A program made the translations under genes and the position numbers. Positions 1 through 8,052 of a DNA stretch of 64,000 nt are shown one piece after another. How positions within the stretch are numbered: position 1 is the first letter of the stretch; each line of letters opens with the position of its first letter. The stretch comes from Parathalassolituus penaei (GTDB lineage: Bacteria > Pseudomonadota > Gammaproteobacteria > Pseudomonadales > Oceanobacteraceae): the NCBI RefSeq assembly GCF_026626885.1, contig NZ_JAPNOA010000027.1, positions 1-64,000 on the forward strand, read 5' to 3'. The notes under the pieces were generated by a model. It was given only the letters and a program-made list of their open reading frames with translations, was not told the DNA's origin and made no database searches.

Positions 1-52
1 GCAAAAGCTTATTCAGAACGGCTTCGCGACGTTCAATGGAATAACGGGCCAT
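1..52 (-). CDS. Probable IS transposase (OrfA-like), N-terminal fragment cut by window edge
   Basis: Reading the minus strand from an ATG at 52 gives MARYSIERREAVLNKLL before the window ends. The start is preceded by an AGGA about seven bases upstream. This resembles the first residues of the small helix-turn-helix OrfA proteins of IS3-type elements, which begin with a short basic segment before the helix-turn-helix. Only 17 residues are visible, so the family call is an inference. If right, it marks an insertion sequence at the left border of the phenol island. Confidence 0.5.
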   Translation of the reverse strand, partial: MARYSIERREAVLNKLL

Positions 53-185
53 GGTCAGTTCCTGGCCGCCCACTGTTCGTTTTAACGTGAAAAACTCATC
101 GGACAACTATGCTGACACAGCGGGAGCCTGTTCGCTATCAAACTCCTCTTTAGCTGTGCCAGATAGAGCATTCTTAAATCACTCT

Positions 186-262
186 ATCAGACCTCAGACC
201 TCAGACCTCAGACCTCAGACCTCAGACCTCAGACCTCAGACCTCAGACCTCAGCCCTCAGCC
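186..262. repeat. Tandem heptanucleotide array, unit CTCAGAC (11 units)
   Basis: Eleven consecutive 7-bp units: ATCAGAC, then eight exact CTCAGAC, then two CTCAGCC. The array fills the gap between the possible IS fragment and the LysR gene and overlaps the LysR stop codon (257-259). It belongs to the same NYCNGAC family as the arrays at 6132-6256, 7794-8030 and 22279-22424. Confidence 0.9.
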
Positions 263-1150
263 CTGCAAATCCGCTTCACGAATACACGCCAGAAACGATT
301 GCAGTATCGGTGAGTCATGGTCGCGCAGGTAAATACAGCTGAGGTCGACCCGTGCCTGGGTTGGCAGGTCGGAGATGGGTTTGTAGATCACCCCTGGTAA
401 CTGCAGTTTGGTGGCGGAGCGCGGCACGATCGAGATGCCAAAGCCACTGGCGACGAGGGCGACGCTGGTGACGGCGTCTCCGACCTCCTGAACGATATTG
501 GGCAGGAAGCCATGTTCCTGACAGATGTTCAGGATTTTATCGACGAAGTTGGGGCGGCCGCTGTTGGGGAAGGCAATCAGGCCTTCGGTTTCGAGGGTGC
601 GGAACGGCAGGCTGTCGTGATCGGCCAGTTCCGAATTGCGGTTCACCGCGATGTACAACTCTTCGGTGGCAATGCGTTCGCTGATGATGTCGGGCAGGGG
701 CGCGAGCATGCGGTTAAAGGCGACGTTGATGCGCCGCTGGCGCAGGGCTTCGATCTGTTTGCCTTTTTCCATGTTGTGCAGCACCACGTTAACGTCCGGG
801 TACTGGTTGCGGAACTGCAGCAGCAGCTTGGGAATGCTGTCGAGGATGGCGGAGCCGAAAATTGCGACGTCGAGACGACCGAGTTGGCCACGTCCGGCCC
901 GTTGGGTGCGTTCGGTCGCCAGGGATACCACCGAGCGGATGTTGCGGGCTTCTTCCAGGAACAGATGGCCGGCCTGGGTCAGCTCGACTCCTTTCGGTGT
1001 GCGAACAAAGAGTTGCACGCCAAGGTCTTCTTCCAGCTGCTGGATCTGGCGGGTAAGCGGGGGTTGCGATATGTGCAATTTGAGGGCGGCGCGACCAATG
1101 TTGCCTTCTTCAGCAACGGCAATGAAGTAGCGAACCTGACGTAATTCCAT
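257..1150 (-). CDS. LysR-family regulator, CatM/BenM-like
   Basis: 297 residues, the usual LysR length. A winged helix-turn-helix occupies residues 3-62 (RQVRYFIAVAEEGNIGRAAL, then SQPPLTRQIQQLEEDLG) and an effector-binding domain covers about 90-290. The Q-V-R-Y-F start and the SQPPLTRQI recognition helix are typical of the CatM/BenM/ClcR branch, which respond to muconate-type metabolites of catechol. It is divergent from the catechol 2,3-dioxygenase gene. The intervening DNA holds an exact ATAC-N7-GTAT site (1184-1198), the consensus bound by CatM and BenM. It probably controls that gene and itself. The real inducer is unknown. The stop codon lies inside a heptad repeat array. Confidence 0.85.
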   Translation of the reverse strand: MELRQVRYFIAVAEEGNIGRAALKLHISQPPLTRQIQQLEEDLGVQLFVRTPKGVELTQAGHLFLEEARNIRSVVSLATERTQRAGRGQLGRLDVAIFGSAILDSIPKLLLQFRNQYPDVNVVLHNMEKGKQIEALRQRRINVAFNRMLAPLPDIISERIATEELYIAVNRNSELADHDSLPFRTLETEGLIAFPNSGRPNFVDKILNICQEHGFLPNIVQEVGDAVTSVALVASGFGISIVPRSATKLQLPGVIYKPISDLPTQARVDLSCIYLRDHDSPILQSFLACIREADLQG

Positions 1151-1183
1151 GGATCCAAGCCCCGCTTATTATTCGTGATTTCG

Positions 1184-1198
1184 ATACCTTATGGGTAT
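1184..1198. promoter_or_regulatory. LysR operator, ATAC-N7-GTAT
   Basis: ATACCTTATGGGTAT matches the CatM/BenM consensus ATAC-N7-GTAT exactly. It sits 34 bp from the LysR start and 132 bp before the dioxygenase start. A half site GTAT at 1228-1231 lies about three helical turns further toward the dioxygenase, as expected for the second, weaker site of such promoters. Confidence 0.7.
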
Positions 1199-1329
1199 CA
1201 GGTTCCGGGGTCAATAGTATTAGACGAGTATCAGAACGCTGCGATACCGTGGATACATCAACGAAGCAAAGGCTTCGCTGCACACCACCGACCAACCCGA
1301 GTGAACAATAACAACAGGGGGAATTTTCC

Positions 1330-2265
1330 ATGGCTATGACAGGTGTTATCCGTCCCGGACACGCCCAGCTGCGGGTTCTGAATCTGGAAGAAGGTATTCA
1401 TCACTACCGTGATGTACTGGGCATGCAGGAAACTGGCCGTGATGATCAGGGCCGTGTTTATCTGAAGTGCTGGGAAGAACATGACCACAGCAGCCTGGTG
1501 CTGCGTGAAGCCGATTCGGCGGGTCTGGATTTCTTCGCGTTCAAGGTGCTCGACAAGGCGACTCTGGATCGTCTGGATGGTCGTCTGCGTGAGTACGGTC
1601 TGCCGACCGAACGTATCCCGGCTGGCGAAATGCTGGAAACCGGTGAGCGTGTGCGTTTTACCCTGCCATCGGGTCACCAGATTGAGCTGTACGCGGAAAA
1701 GACCCGCGTGGGTAATGGCCTTGGCCATGTAAACCCGAATCCGTGGAATGCGGCGGCTGAAAAAGGCATCGCCCCACTGCGTCTCGACCACTGCCTGCTG
1801 TACGGTCCAAACGTGGCCAAGGTGCAGGAAATTTTCGAGAAAGTGCTGGGCTTCCAGCTGGTCGAACGTTCCCTGACGCCGGAAGGTGATGCCAACATGG
1901 GCATCTGGCTGACCTGCTCCAACAAGGTTCACGACATTGCGTTTGTGGAATATCCGGAGCCGGGCAAGCTGCACCATCTGTCGTTCCTGCTCTCTAGCTG
2001 GGACAAGGTGCTGCGCGCCGCCGACATTATGTCGATGAACTCGGTGCCGGTGGACATTGGTCCGACCCGTCACGGCATTACCCAGGGTGCGACCATTTAT
2101 GCATGGGACCCGTCCGGTAACCGTTTCGAAACCTTTATGGGTGGTTATACCGTATATCCTGATCACGAAGTATTGACCTGGACATTTGAAGGTCTGGGTG
2201 AAGGCGGCGGTCTGGATTTTGCCCAGCGCAAACTGCACGAGTCTTTCCTGACTGTGGTGACCTGA
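1330..2265 (+). CDS. dmpB: Catechol 2,3-dioxygenase (extradiol, XylE/DmpB type)
   Basis: 311 residues, a two-domain vicinal-oxygen-chelate extradiol dioxygenase that cleaves catechol to 2-hydroxymuconic semialdehyde using Fe(II). The predicted iron ligands are His154 (LDHCLLYGPN), His215 (KLHHLSF) and Glu267 (NRFETF). His201, His248 and Tyr257 match the conserved active-site residues of XylE. The upstream AGGGGG at 1316-1321 is the ribosome site. The gene stands alone: the usual [2Fe-2S] XylT/DmpQ ferredoxin that reactivates the enzyme and the later meta-pathway genes are not beside it. Two hairpins follow it. It is expected to take catechol from the phenol hydroxylase encoded at 4526-9480. 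Confidence 0.95.
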   Translation: MAMTGVIRPGHAQLRVLNLEEGIHHYRDVLGMQETGRDDQGRVYLKCWEEHDHSSLVLREADSAGLDFFAFKVLDKATLDRLDGRLREYGLPTERIPAGEMLETGERVRFTLPSGHQIELYAEKTRVGNGLGHVNPNPWNAAAEKGIAPLRLDHCLLYGPNVAKVQEIFEKVLGFQLVERSLTPEGDANMGIWLTCSNKVHDIAFVEYPEPGKLHHLSFLLSSWDKVLRAADIMSMNSVPVDIGPTRHGITQGATIYAWDPSGNRFETFMGGYTVYPDHEVLTWTFEGLGEGGGLDFAQRKLHESFLTVVT

Positions 2266-2323
2266 TAATCGGTTTTTACCAAAATCTGCTGAGTACGGTT
2301 TTCCGTATTTATGCTGGAGACTG

Positions 2324-2355
2324 CAATCCGATATTAGCGAGTGAATATCGGATTG
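2324..2355 (+). terminator. Perfect 12-bp hairpin after the dioxygenase gene
   Basis: CAATCCGATATT and AATATCGGATTG form a perfect 12-bp stem with an 8-nt loop. It is followed only by TTCTGG, so it may protect the 3' end or assist the stronger terminator at 2404. Confidence 0.5.
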
Positions 2356-2403
2356 TTCTGGTGCTCTGATCCCGGAATATCGTTTTCCCGATTCCGGATT
2401 TAT

Positions 2404-2438
2404 AACGGCATTGCTGGGTTCAGCAGTGCCGTTTTTTT
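2404..2438 (+). terminator. Rho-independent terminator of dmpB
   Basis: A 13-bp stem with one mismatch (AACGGCATTGCTG / CAGCAGTGCCGTT), a 4-nt loop and a run of seven T. It closes the dioxygenase transcript. Confidence 0.9.
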
Positions 2439-2505
2439 ATTGGGGTTTTTATATACTGCAATTACATGGATGTATTCGGGGCGGAATTCAACGTGATCGT
2501 TAATG

Positions 2506-2530
2506 AAAAAGGCCTGAATAAAACAGGCCT
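2506..2530 (-). terminator. Rho-independent terminator of dmpR
   Basis: Read on the minus strand, AGGCCTG-TTTTATT-CAGGCCT is followed by TTTTT. It lies just past the stop of the sigma-54 activator gene. Confidence 0.85.
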
Positions 2531-2572
2531 GGAATACAGAGCGAAATATTGGCCCGGTAGGGCAGAGAGCGG

Positions 2573-4291
2573 TTATTCGGTTTGCGGCGGTTCTTCCAGT
2601 TTTTTCAGCCGATAGGCCAGTGCCGGGCGGGTCAGACCCAGCAGCCGTGCGGCGTGGGTGATGTTGTTATCCGACTGCGCCATGGCTTCTTCAATCATCT
2701 GTTTTTCCATGTCGTCGAGGCTGATGCCCTTGCGTAACAACTCGCGGGCATGGCTCTGGCGGCAGATCAGATCTGTGCTGCTCGCCGCCAGTGTGCCGTT
2801 CTGGCCAATCACATTGAGCGGGTGGGATGGCTCCATCAGCGATGGGAACAGGTTGCAGAGTTCAATGGTGGTGCCGTTGTCGGCCAGAATCACCCCGCGT
2901 TCGATCATGTTTTCCAGCTCGCGGATATTGCCCGGCCACTTGTAGCGGATCAGCGCCTGGGTGGCGCGGTCGGACAGGCCATTCACCCGTTTGCCGTAGA
3001 GGTCCTGATATTTGCGCAGGAAGTGTTCAACCAGCAGCGGAATGTCGTCGCTACGTTCGCGCAGCGGCGGAATACGCACCGGGAACACATTCAGGCGGAA
3101 AAACAGGTCGGCGCGGAAGCGGCCTTCGCGCACGGCCTGTTCGAGATTTTCGTTAGTGGCGGCGACCACGCGCACATCAATACTGCGGGTGCGGTTATCG
3201 CCCACCCGTTCCAGCTCACTTTCCTGCAGCACTCGCAGCAGGGTGGCTTGGGCGCGTGGCGACAGTTCAATCACTTCATCCAGAAAAATGGTACCACCGT
3301 TGGCGCGCTCAAAGCGGCCTTCGCGGCTGACCGTGGCACCGGTAAAAGCACCTTTTTCGACACCAAACAGCTCGGCCTCGATGAGATCCGGCGGGATACA
3401 GGCACAATTCACCGCAATAAAGGGTTTGCTGGCGCGGTCGGATGCATGGTGTAAACCTCGCGCTACCACTTCCTTGCCAACCCCGGTCTCTCCCAGCAAC
3501 AGCACAGTGGCGCGGCTCTGGCTGGCCTTGCGAATCAGCTGGCAGACCTGACGAAACGCTTCGGAGCGGCCAACCGAGTTGGTGAGCAGGTCGGCATCCA
3601 GTTCGGTATCCCGAAAGCGGGCTTTCAGGCAGCTGACCTGGCGTTGCAGCGACATCAGTTCCTCGGCGAGATGATCCGGTTGCAGGAAACGCTGCATCTG
3701 GTCGGCGTCTTCCCACTGGTTCAGGGGTTTGCCAACGATGGCGCAATGGTCGTGGCCCATGGCGCAGCACTGCACTTCTTTATAGAGAATCGGAAAGCCA
3801 AGAAACGCCGAGGTGTAACCGCTGGCGTAGCCGAGCAAGGTCCAGCATACCGGGAAGTCGCTACTGCCGTGGCGCTGCCGGTGCTGGTCGACTTCGTAGG
3901 AGCCATGCCATTCAAACTCGCCATAAAAATCCTGCTGTTCGGCGTTGATGCGCACCACCTTGGGGATCACCTGCACGATGCCTTCGATGGCGTGTAACTG
4001 CACACCGGCCAGAAACGCCTGTATCGGGTCCATATGGCCACGCACCCGCCGTGCTACTTCGGCATCGCGTTGACCGGCCTGGTAGCCGAAGCGCATCAGG
4101 AAACCCCGGGCGCGTTCAATGCCCATGGCGGTGATGAGTTCGTCGCGCAGTATGCCCATGTCACCGGCGTGGATCAGCAACATGCGGTCTTCCTGGAGCC
4201 AGATTTCGCCTTGCTCATGGCAGAAACGAATCTGGGAAATCAGGTCACCGGCATCCGGCAACGGTGGCAGGGTGGTCGGAGCTGTATTCAT
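2573..4291 (-). CDS. dmpR: Sigma-54 dependent phenol-responsive activator (DmpR/MopR type)
   Basis: 572 residues in the NtrC-family layout. An XylR-N/V4R sensor covers 15-205, a linker 205-235, an AAA+ domain 240-475 and a Fis-type helix-turn-helix the last 45. Walker A is GETGVGKE (267-274), the sigma-54 contact loop GAFTGA is at 314-319 and Walker B IFLDE is at 335-339. The zinc ligands known from MopR (C155, E178, C181, C189) appear here, shifted by six, as C149, E172, C175 and C183. The MopR phenol-binding residues H106 and W134 correspond to H100 and W128. Phenol sensing is therefore well supported. It is divergent from the phenol hydroxylase operon. Its partner sigma factor, rpoN, is also in this window (51099-52586). 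Confidence 0.95.
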   Translation of the reverse strand: MNTAPTTLPPLPDAGDLISQIRFCHEQGEIWLQEDRMLLIHAGDMGILRDELITAMGIERARGFLMRFGYQAGQRDAEVARRVRGHMDPIQAFLAGVQLHAIEGIVQVIPKVVRINAEQQDFYGEFEWHGSYEVDQHRQRHGSSDFPVCWTLLGYASGYTSAFLGFPILYKEVQCCAMGHDHCAIVGKPLNQWEDADQMQRFLQPDHLAEELMSLQRQVSCLKARFRDTELDADLLTNSVGRSEAFRQVCQLIRKASQSRATVLLLGETGVGKEVVARGLHHASDRASKPFIAVNCACIPPDLIEAELFGVEKGAFTGATVSREGRFERANGGTIFLDEVIELSPRAQATLLRVLQESELERVGDNRTRSIDVRVVAATNENLEQAVREGRFRADLFFRLNVFPVRIPPLRERSDDIPLLVEHFLRKYQDLYGKRVNGLSDRATQALIRYKWPGNIRELENMIERGVILADNGTTIELCNLFPSLMEPSHPLNVIGQNGTLAASSTDLICRQSHARELLRKGISLDDMEKQMIEEAMAQSDNNITHAARLLGLTRPALAYRLKKLEEPPQTE

Positions 4292-4403
4292 GATTGTTAT
4301 TTTTATGATCTGAATCGGGTGAACGATTATTTCCCTATTCCTGGCCGACGTCCAGCACCGTCTGCCTGAGCAAATAATAAGGCATAAAGTGCAACCTCAC
4401 GAT

Positions 4404-4419
4404 TTGATCAGGTGATTAT
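4404..4419. promoter_or_regulatory. Probable DmpR upstream activator site
   Basis: TTGATCAGGTGATTAT closely matches the XylR/DmpR site TTGATCAATTGATCAA. It is centred about 62 bp before the -24 element. A weaker match (TGAACGATTATT) lies near 4319. Confidence 0.6.
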
Positions 4420-4471
4420 CCGGCAAGCCCCGGAATAGCGGTTTTTTATGGCGCGCATGGATACATTTTTC

Positions 4472-4487
4472 TGGCATGTATTCTGCT
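4472..4487 (+). promoter_or_regulatory. Sigma-54 promoter of the phenol hydroxylase operon
   Basis: TGGCATGTATTCTGCT fits the -24/-12 consensus TGGCAC-N5-TTGCW with exact spacing of the GG and GC pairs. It lies 38 bp before the dmpK start. Confidence 0.8.
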
Positions 4488-4525
4488 GATATGGGATTGG
4501 CGATAACAATAAAAAGGCAAATACC

Positions 4526-4816
4526 ATGTCGCAGAATATCTCTGTCGTTACATCAGCTGCTGCTGATAATACGACCCGTTATATCCGGATACGCAGTCCG
4601 GAAAATGCCCGTTTTGTTGAATTCGATTTTGCTATTGGTGATCCATCGCTGTTTGTTGAGCTGATTATGCCACCGGCGGTATTTGCGGTTTTTTGCCGTA
4701 ATAACCAGGTGGTGGAAATGAGCGCTGAACAAATGGCCGCGGTCGACCGTGAGCTTGAGAAATGGCGTTACGGTGAAGACACCCTGATGGCCCACAACCA
4801 TTCCCGCAGTGCCTGA
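4526..4816 (+). CDS. dmpK: Phenol hydroxylase assembly component DmpK (P0)
   Basis: 96 residues, the usual size of the small first subunit of multicomponent phenol hydroxylases. In the family, DmpK is not part of the active complex but is needed to make active oxygenase, probably by helping load iron. The segment TRYIRIRSPENARFVEFDF and the aromatic-rich C-terminal half fit. It is the first gene after the sigma-54 promoter and is followed by dmpL after 41 bp. Confidence 0.9.
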   Translation: MSQNISVVTSAAADNTTRYIRIRSPENARFVEFDFAIGDPSLFVELIMPPAVFAVFCRNNQVVEMSAEQMAAVDRELEKWRYGEDTLMAHNHSRSA

Positions 4817-4857
4817 GGCTGACCCCGGCCACAACAATAACAACAGGAAGTATCAGC

Positions 4858-5841
4858 ATGACTATCGAGATCAAGACCTCCACCCTGGAGCCGGTGCGGC
4901 TCACCTTCGCCAACCTGGAGCGGCGTTTTGGCAACAAACCGGCCAGTCGTTATCAGGAAGCCACTTATGACGTGCAGGCCGAAACCAACTTTCACTATCG
5001 GCCGTTATGGCAGCCCGACAAGGAGCTGAACGACCGCTCCCGCACGGCGGTGGTGATGGCCGACTGGTACGAGCTGAAAGACCCGCGCCAGTACTACTAC
5101 GGCGCCTACGTGCAGCAACGTGCCCGCATGCAGGAGCAGGCCGAGAACAACTATGCGTTTTTCGAAAAACGCGATCTGGCCCGTCATCTGCCGGATGCCA
5201 TCAAGGCCAGCCTGATTCGTCATCTGATTCCGCTGCGCCATGTTGAGCACACCGCCAACCTCAACAACGTTTATGGCAGTGCTTACGGCTATGGCACGGC
5301 GATTACCCAGGCGCTGCTGTTTGATGGCATGGACCGTCTCGGCATTGCCCAGTACCTGTCGCGTATTGGCCTGATTCTCGATGGCAACACCGGTGAGTCG
5401 CTGGCGGAAGCCAAACAGCTGTGGATGAACGATCCGCTGTGGCAGGGCATGCGTGCTCTCTGCGAGAAAACCCTGGTGGTGGAAGACTGGTTTGAAACCT
5501 TTGTGGCGCAAGACCTGGTGATCGACACCCTGGTGCAGGAACTGGTGTACGTGCAGTACGACCAGTGGCTGGCCGAACAGGGCGCGCAGGACGTCGCCAT
5601 GCTGACCGAGTTCATGCGTGACTGGTACGCCGATACCAGCCGCTGGGCGGATGCGGTTCTGAAAGTGGTGGCGGCGGAATCCGAGGCTAACCGCACGCTC
5701 GTTAGTCAGTGGCTGCACCGTTGGCGTGGCTGTGCGGCGGAAGCGTTGGCACCTCTGGCCAATGAACTGGCCGCTGGTTCGGCTTCTCTGGACGCAGCTC
5801 TGGCTGCACTCGACAAACGCGCCGCCAAGGCCGGTATCTGA
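4858..5841 (+). CDS. dmpL: Phenol hydroxylase oxygenase beta subunit DmpL (P1)
   Basis: 327 residues of the ferritin-like toluene/phenol/methane monooxygenase beta family. It is the structural partner of the catalytic DmpN subunit and carries no iron itself. The N-terminal half contains the typical DWYELKDPRQYYYGAYVQ region. An AGGAAG ribosome site lies about nine bases before the start. dmpM begins 12 bp after its stop. It works in the cytoplasm as part of the (DmpLNO)2 hydroxylase that converts phenol to catechol. Confidence 0.95.
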   Translation: MTIEIKTSTLEPVRLTFANLERRFGNKPASRYQEATYDVQAETNFHYRPLWQPDKELNDRSRTAVVMADWYELKDPRQYYYGAYVQQRARMQEQAENNYAFFEKRDLARHLPDAIKASLIRHLIPLRHVEHTANLNNVYGSAYGYGTAITQALLFDGMDRLGIAQYLSRIGLILDGNTGESLAEAKQLWMNDPLWQGMRALCEKTLVVEDWFETFVAQDLVIDTLVQELVYVQYDQWLAEQGAQDVAMLTEFMRDWYADTSRWADAVLKVVAAESEANRTLVSQWLHRWRGCAAEALAPLANELAAGSASLDAALAALDKRAAKAGI

Positions 5842-5853
5842 AGGAATTCTCTC

Positions 5854-6123
5854 ATGTCCAAGGTGTATCTGATTCTGCAAGACAACGACATCTCCCGTTA
5901 CATCGTTGAAGCCGTCGAAGCCGACAACCCGCAAGTCACCATCAATTATCAGCCTGCCCTGATTCGTCTGGAAGCCGAGGGGCGCATGGTGGTGAACCGC
6001 GACACCGTCGAAGAAAAACTGGGACGCCAGTGGGACGTGCAGGAACTGCACCTGAACCTGATTACCCTCGGCGGCAATGTTGATGAAGACGACGAGCGTC
6101 TGGAGCTGAGCTGGGCGATTTAA
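5854..6123 (+). CDS. dmpM: Phenol hydroxylase effector protein DmpM (P2)
   Basis: 89 residues, the size of the MmoB/DmpM effector family. These cofactor-free proteins bind the hydroxylase and tune turnover and coupling. The sequence SKVYLILQDNDISRYIVEAV, followed by RLEAEGRMVVNRDTVEEKLG, is characteristic. It is closely spaced after dmpL. The gap to dmpN that follows is filled with heptad repeats. Confidence 0.93.
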   Translation: MSKVYLILQDNDISRYIVEAVEADNPQVTINYQPALIRLEAEGRMVVNRDTVEEKLGRQWDVQELHLNLITLGGNVDEDDERLELSWAI

Positions 6124-6131
6124 CAGGACTG

Positions 6132-6256
6132 GTGTCGGGAGACTGGCGTCTGGAGCCTTGCCGACGCCCGACGCCCGACGCCCGACGCCCGACGCCCGAC
6201 GCCCGACGCCCGACGCCCGACGCCCGACACCCGACGCCCGACGCCCGACGCCCGAC
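6132..6256. repeat. Heptad repeat array between dmpM and dmpN (13 units GCCCGAC)
   Basis: Thirteen uninterrupted 7-bp units run from 6166 to 6256, twelve GCCCGAC and one ACCCGAC. Before them, 6132-6156 holds three or four diverged units of the same family in the opposite direction (read on the minus strand TCCAGAC, GCCAGTC, TCCCGAC). The opposed units could pair in the mRNA. The array lies inside an operon, eight bases after the dmpM stop and 26 before dmpN, so it is transcribed. Confidence 0.92.
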
Positions 6257-6282
6257 TTTAAAAATAAAAACAGGAGCCAATC

Positions 6283-7785
6283 ATGGCAGCCAAAAAACTG
6301 AATCTGAAAGACAAGTACAAGCTGTTAACCCGTGACCTCGACTGGGAGTTCTCCTACGAAGACCGCAAGAAAGCGTTTCCGTATGAAGACTTCGAAGGCA
6401 TCAAGATCAACGACTGGTCGAAGTGGGAAGACCCGTTCCGCCTGACCATGGATGCCTACTGGAAATACCAGGCTGAAAAAGAGAAGAAGCTGTACGCCAT
6501 TTTTGATGCGTCGTCCCAGCACAATGGCCACCTGAACGTCTCTGATCCGCGTTACATCAACGCCATCAAACTGTTCCTGACCGGTATTTCACCGCTGGAA
6601 TATCAGGCTTATCAGGGCTTTGCCCATGTTGGTCGCCAGTTTGGTGGTGTGGGTGCGCGGGTGGCCTGCCAGATGCAGTCCATCGATGAGCTGCGCCACG
6701 TGCAGACCCAGGTGCACGCCATGAGCCAGTACAACAAGTACTTCGACGGCTTCCATGACTGGACCCACATGCACGACCGCGTCTGGTATCTGTCGGTGCC
6801 AAAGTCGTTCTTTGATGATGCCCGTACCTCTGGCCCGTTCGAGTTCCTGGTGGCGATTTCCTTCAGCTTTGAATACGTGCTCACCAACCTGGTGTTTGTG
6901 CCGTTTATGTCCGGTGCAGCCCATAACGGCGACATGGCAACGGTAACCTTCGGTTTCTCAGCGCAGTCGGATGAAGCGCGCCATATGACGCTGGGTCTTG
7001 AGGTGATCAAGTTCCTGCTGGAGCAGGACGAAGGCAACGTGGCGATTGTGCAGAAGTGGATCGACAAGTGGTTCTGGCGCGGCTGCCGCCTGCTGTCGAT
7101 TGTCGGCATGATGATGGACTACATGCTGCCCAACAAGGTGATGAGCTGGAAAGAAGCCTGGGAAGTCTATTTCGAAGAAGCCGGTGGTGCGCTGTTCAAG
7201 GACCTCGCCCGTTATGGCATCCGTATGCCGCAGTACGCCGACATCGTTGAGAAAGAAAAAGAACACGTATCGCACCAGGCCTGGTGGACCTTCTACACCT
7301 ACGGTCACGCCGCCGGTTTCCACACCTGGATTCCAACCGACGCGGAACTGGATTGGCTCAGCGAGAAATACCCGGACACCTTCGACAAGTATTACCGCCC
7401 GCGTTGGGAGCTGGCCAAAAAGCTGGAGAGCGAAGGCAAGCGTATCTACAACAACGCCCTGCCGCAGCTCTGTAACACCTGTCAGATTCCAATGCTGTTC
7501 ACCGAAATGAGTGAGCCGGGGCAAATCGCCTACCGCGTCAGCGAATACAAGGGCGACAAGTACCACTTCTGCTCCGATGGCTGTCAGCACATTTTCGAGG
7601 AAGAGCCGGAGAAATACGTACAGAGCTGGCTGCCAGCCCACCAGATTTATATGGGCAACTGCGGTGGCCCCGACGTGCCGGACATCCTGCGCGACTACTA
7701 CCACTTCAACCTCGGCGCCGACAACCTCGATATGAAGGGATCACCAGACGAACAGCGCTGGAATGAATGGAAAAAGCAGGGCTGA
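6283..7785 (+). CDS. dmpN: Phenol hydroxylase catalytic alpha subunit DmpN (P3)
   Basis: 500 residues. This subunit carries the carboxylate-bridged diiron centre that inserts oxygen into phenol. All six iron ligands are visible: E106, E136 and H139 (DELRH), E197, and E231 and H234 (DEARH). Near the C-terminus is a YHS-type cysteine segment (CNTCQIPMLF, then YHFCSDGCQH), found in this branch of the family. The start has AGGAGCC seven to eight bases upstream. Length and motifs are complete, so the enzyme should be active. Confidence 0.96.
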   Translation: MAAKKLNLKDKYKLLTRDLDWEFSYEDRKKAFPYEDFEGIKINDWSKWEDPFRLTMDAYWKYQAEKEKKLYAIFDASSQHNGHLNVSDPRYINAIKLFLTGISPLEYQAYQGFAHVGRQFGGVGARVACQMQSIDELRHVQTQVHAMSQYNKYFDGFHDWTHMHDRVWYLSVPKSFFDDARTSGPFEFLVAISFSFEYVLTNLVFVPFMSGAAHNGDMATVTFGFSAQSDEARHMTLGLEVIKFLLEQDEGNVAIVQKWIDKWFWRGCRLLSIVGMMMDYMLPNKVMSWKEAWEVYFEEAGGALFKDLARYGIRMPQYADIVEKEKEHVSHQAWWTFYTYGHAAGFHTWIPTDAELDWLSEKYPDTFDKYYRPRWELAKKLESEGKRIYNNALPQLCNTCQIPMLFTEMSEPGQIAYRVSEYKGDKYHFCSDGCQHIFEEEPEKYVQSWLPAHQIYMGNCGGPDVPDILRDYYHFNLGADNLDMKGSPDEQRWNEWKKQG

Positions 7786-7793
7786 TCATTGGT

Positions 7794-8030
7794 CGGACGT
7801 CTGATGCTATCAGCCGCTCCGGCATTCCCACGCGAGCGTGGGAACGAGAAAACGAGAAAGAGGTCGGGAGTCTGGCGTCGGGAGACTGGCGCTGGACCTC
7901 TGGCTCCCACGCTCCTGCGTGGTAGCCGATGCGCTTTTGCATCACAGCCCCGGCATTCCCACACGGAGCGTGGGAACGAGAAAGCGTCCGACGTCTGACG
8001 TCCGACCCAAACCGAAACACAGCGTCCGAC
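7794..8030. repeat. Composite intergenic repeat between dmpN and dmpO
   Basis: Two near-identical palindromes, GGCATTCCCACGCGAGCGTG (7821-7840, continuing GGAACGAG) and its copy at 7952-7980, flank a third partial copy at 7905-7923 (CTCCCACGCTCCTGCGTGG). This GTGGGAACGAG hairpin resembles dispersed intergenic repeats of gammaproteobacteria. Around them are heptad units of the NYCNGAC family: opposed copies at 7862-7892, then GTCCGAC, GTCTGAC, GTCCGAC at 7986-8006 and one more at 8024-8030. No gene is seen in this 267-bp gap. Confidence 0.85.
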
Positions 8031-8052
8031 CACAGCAAAAGAGAATAACAAC

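Noticed and set aside
51-332. Open frame through the first heptad array
   Set aside because: It is a product of the 7-bp repeat (RPQTSDL units) and has no gene character.
4404-4419. FNR site
   Set aside because: The spacing and position fit an upstream activator site of the XylR/DmpR type better.
186-6256. Heptad arrays as CRISPR
   Set aside because: The units are 7 bp without spacers, and no cas genes are near.
6132-6335. Open frame through the GCCCGAC array
   Set aside because: The RRPTPDA repeats come from the heptads; the frame also runs into dmpN out of frame.
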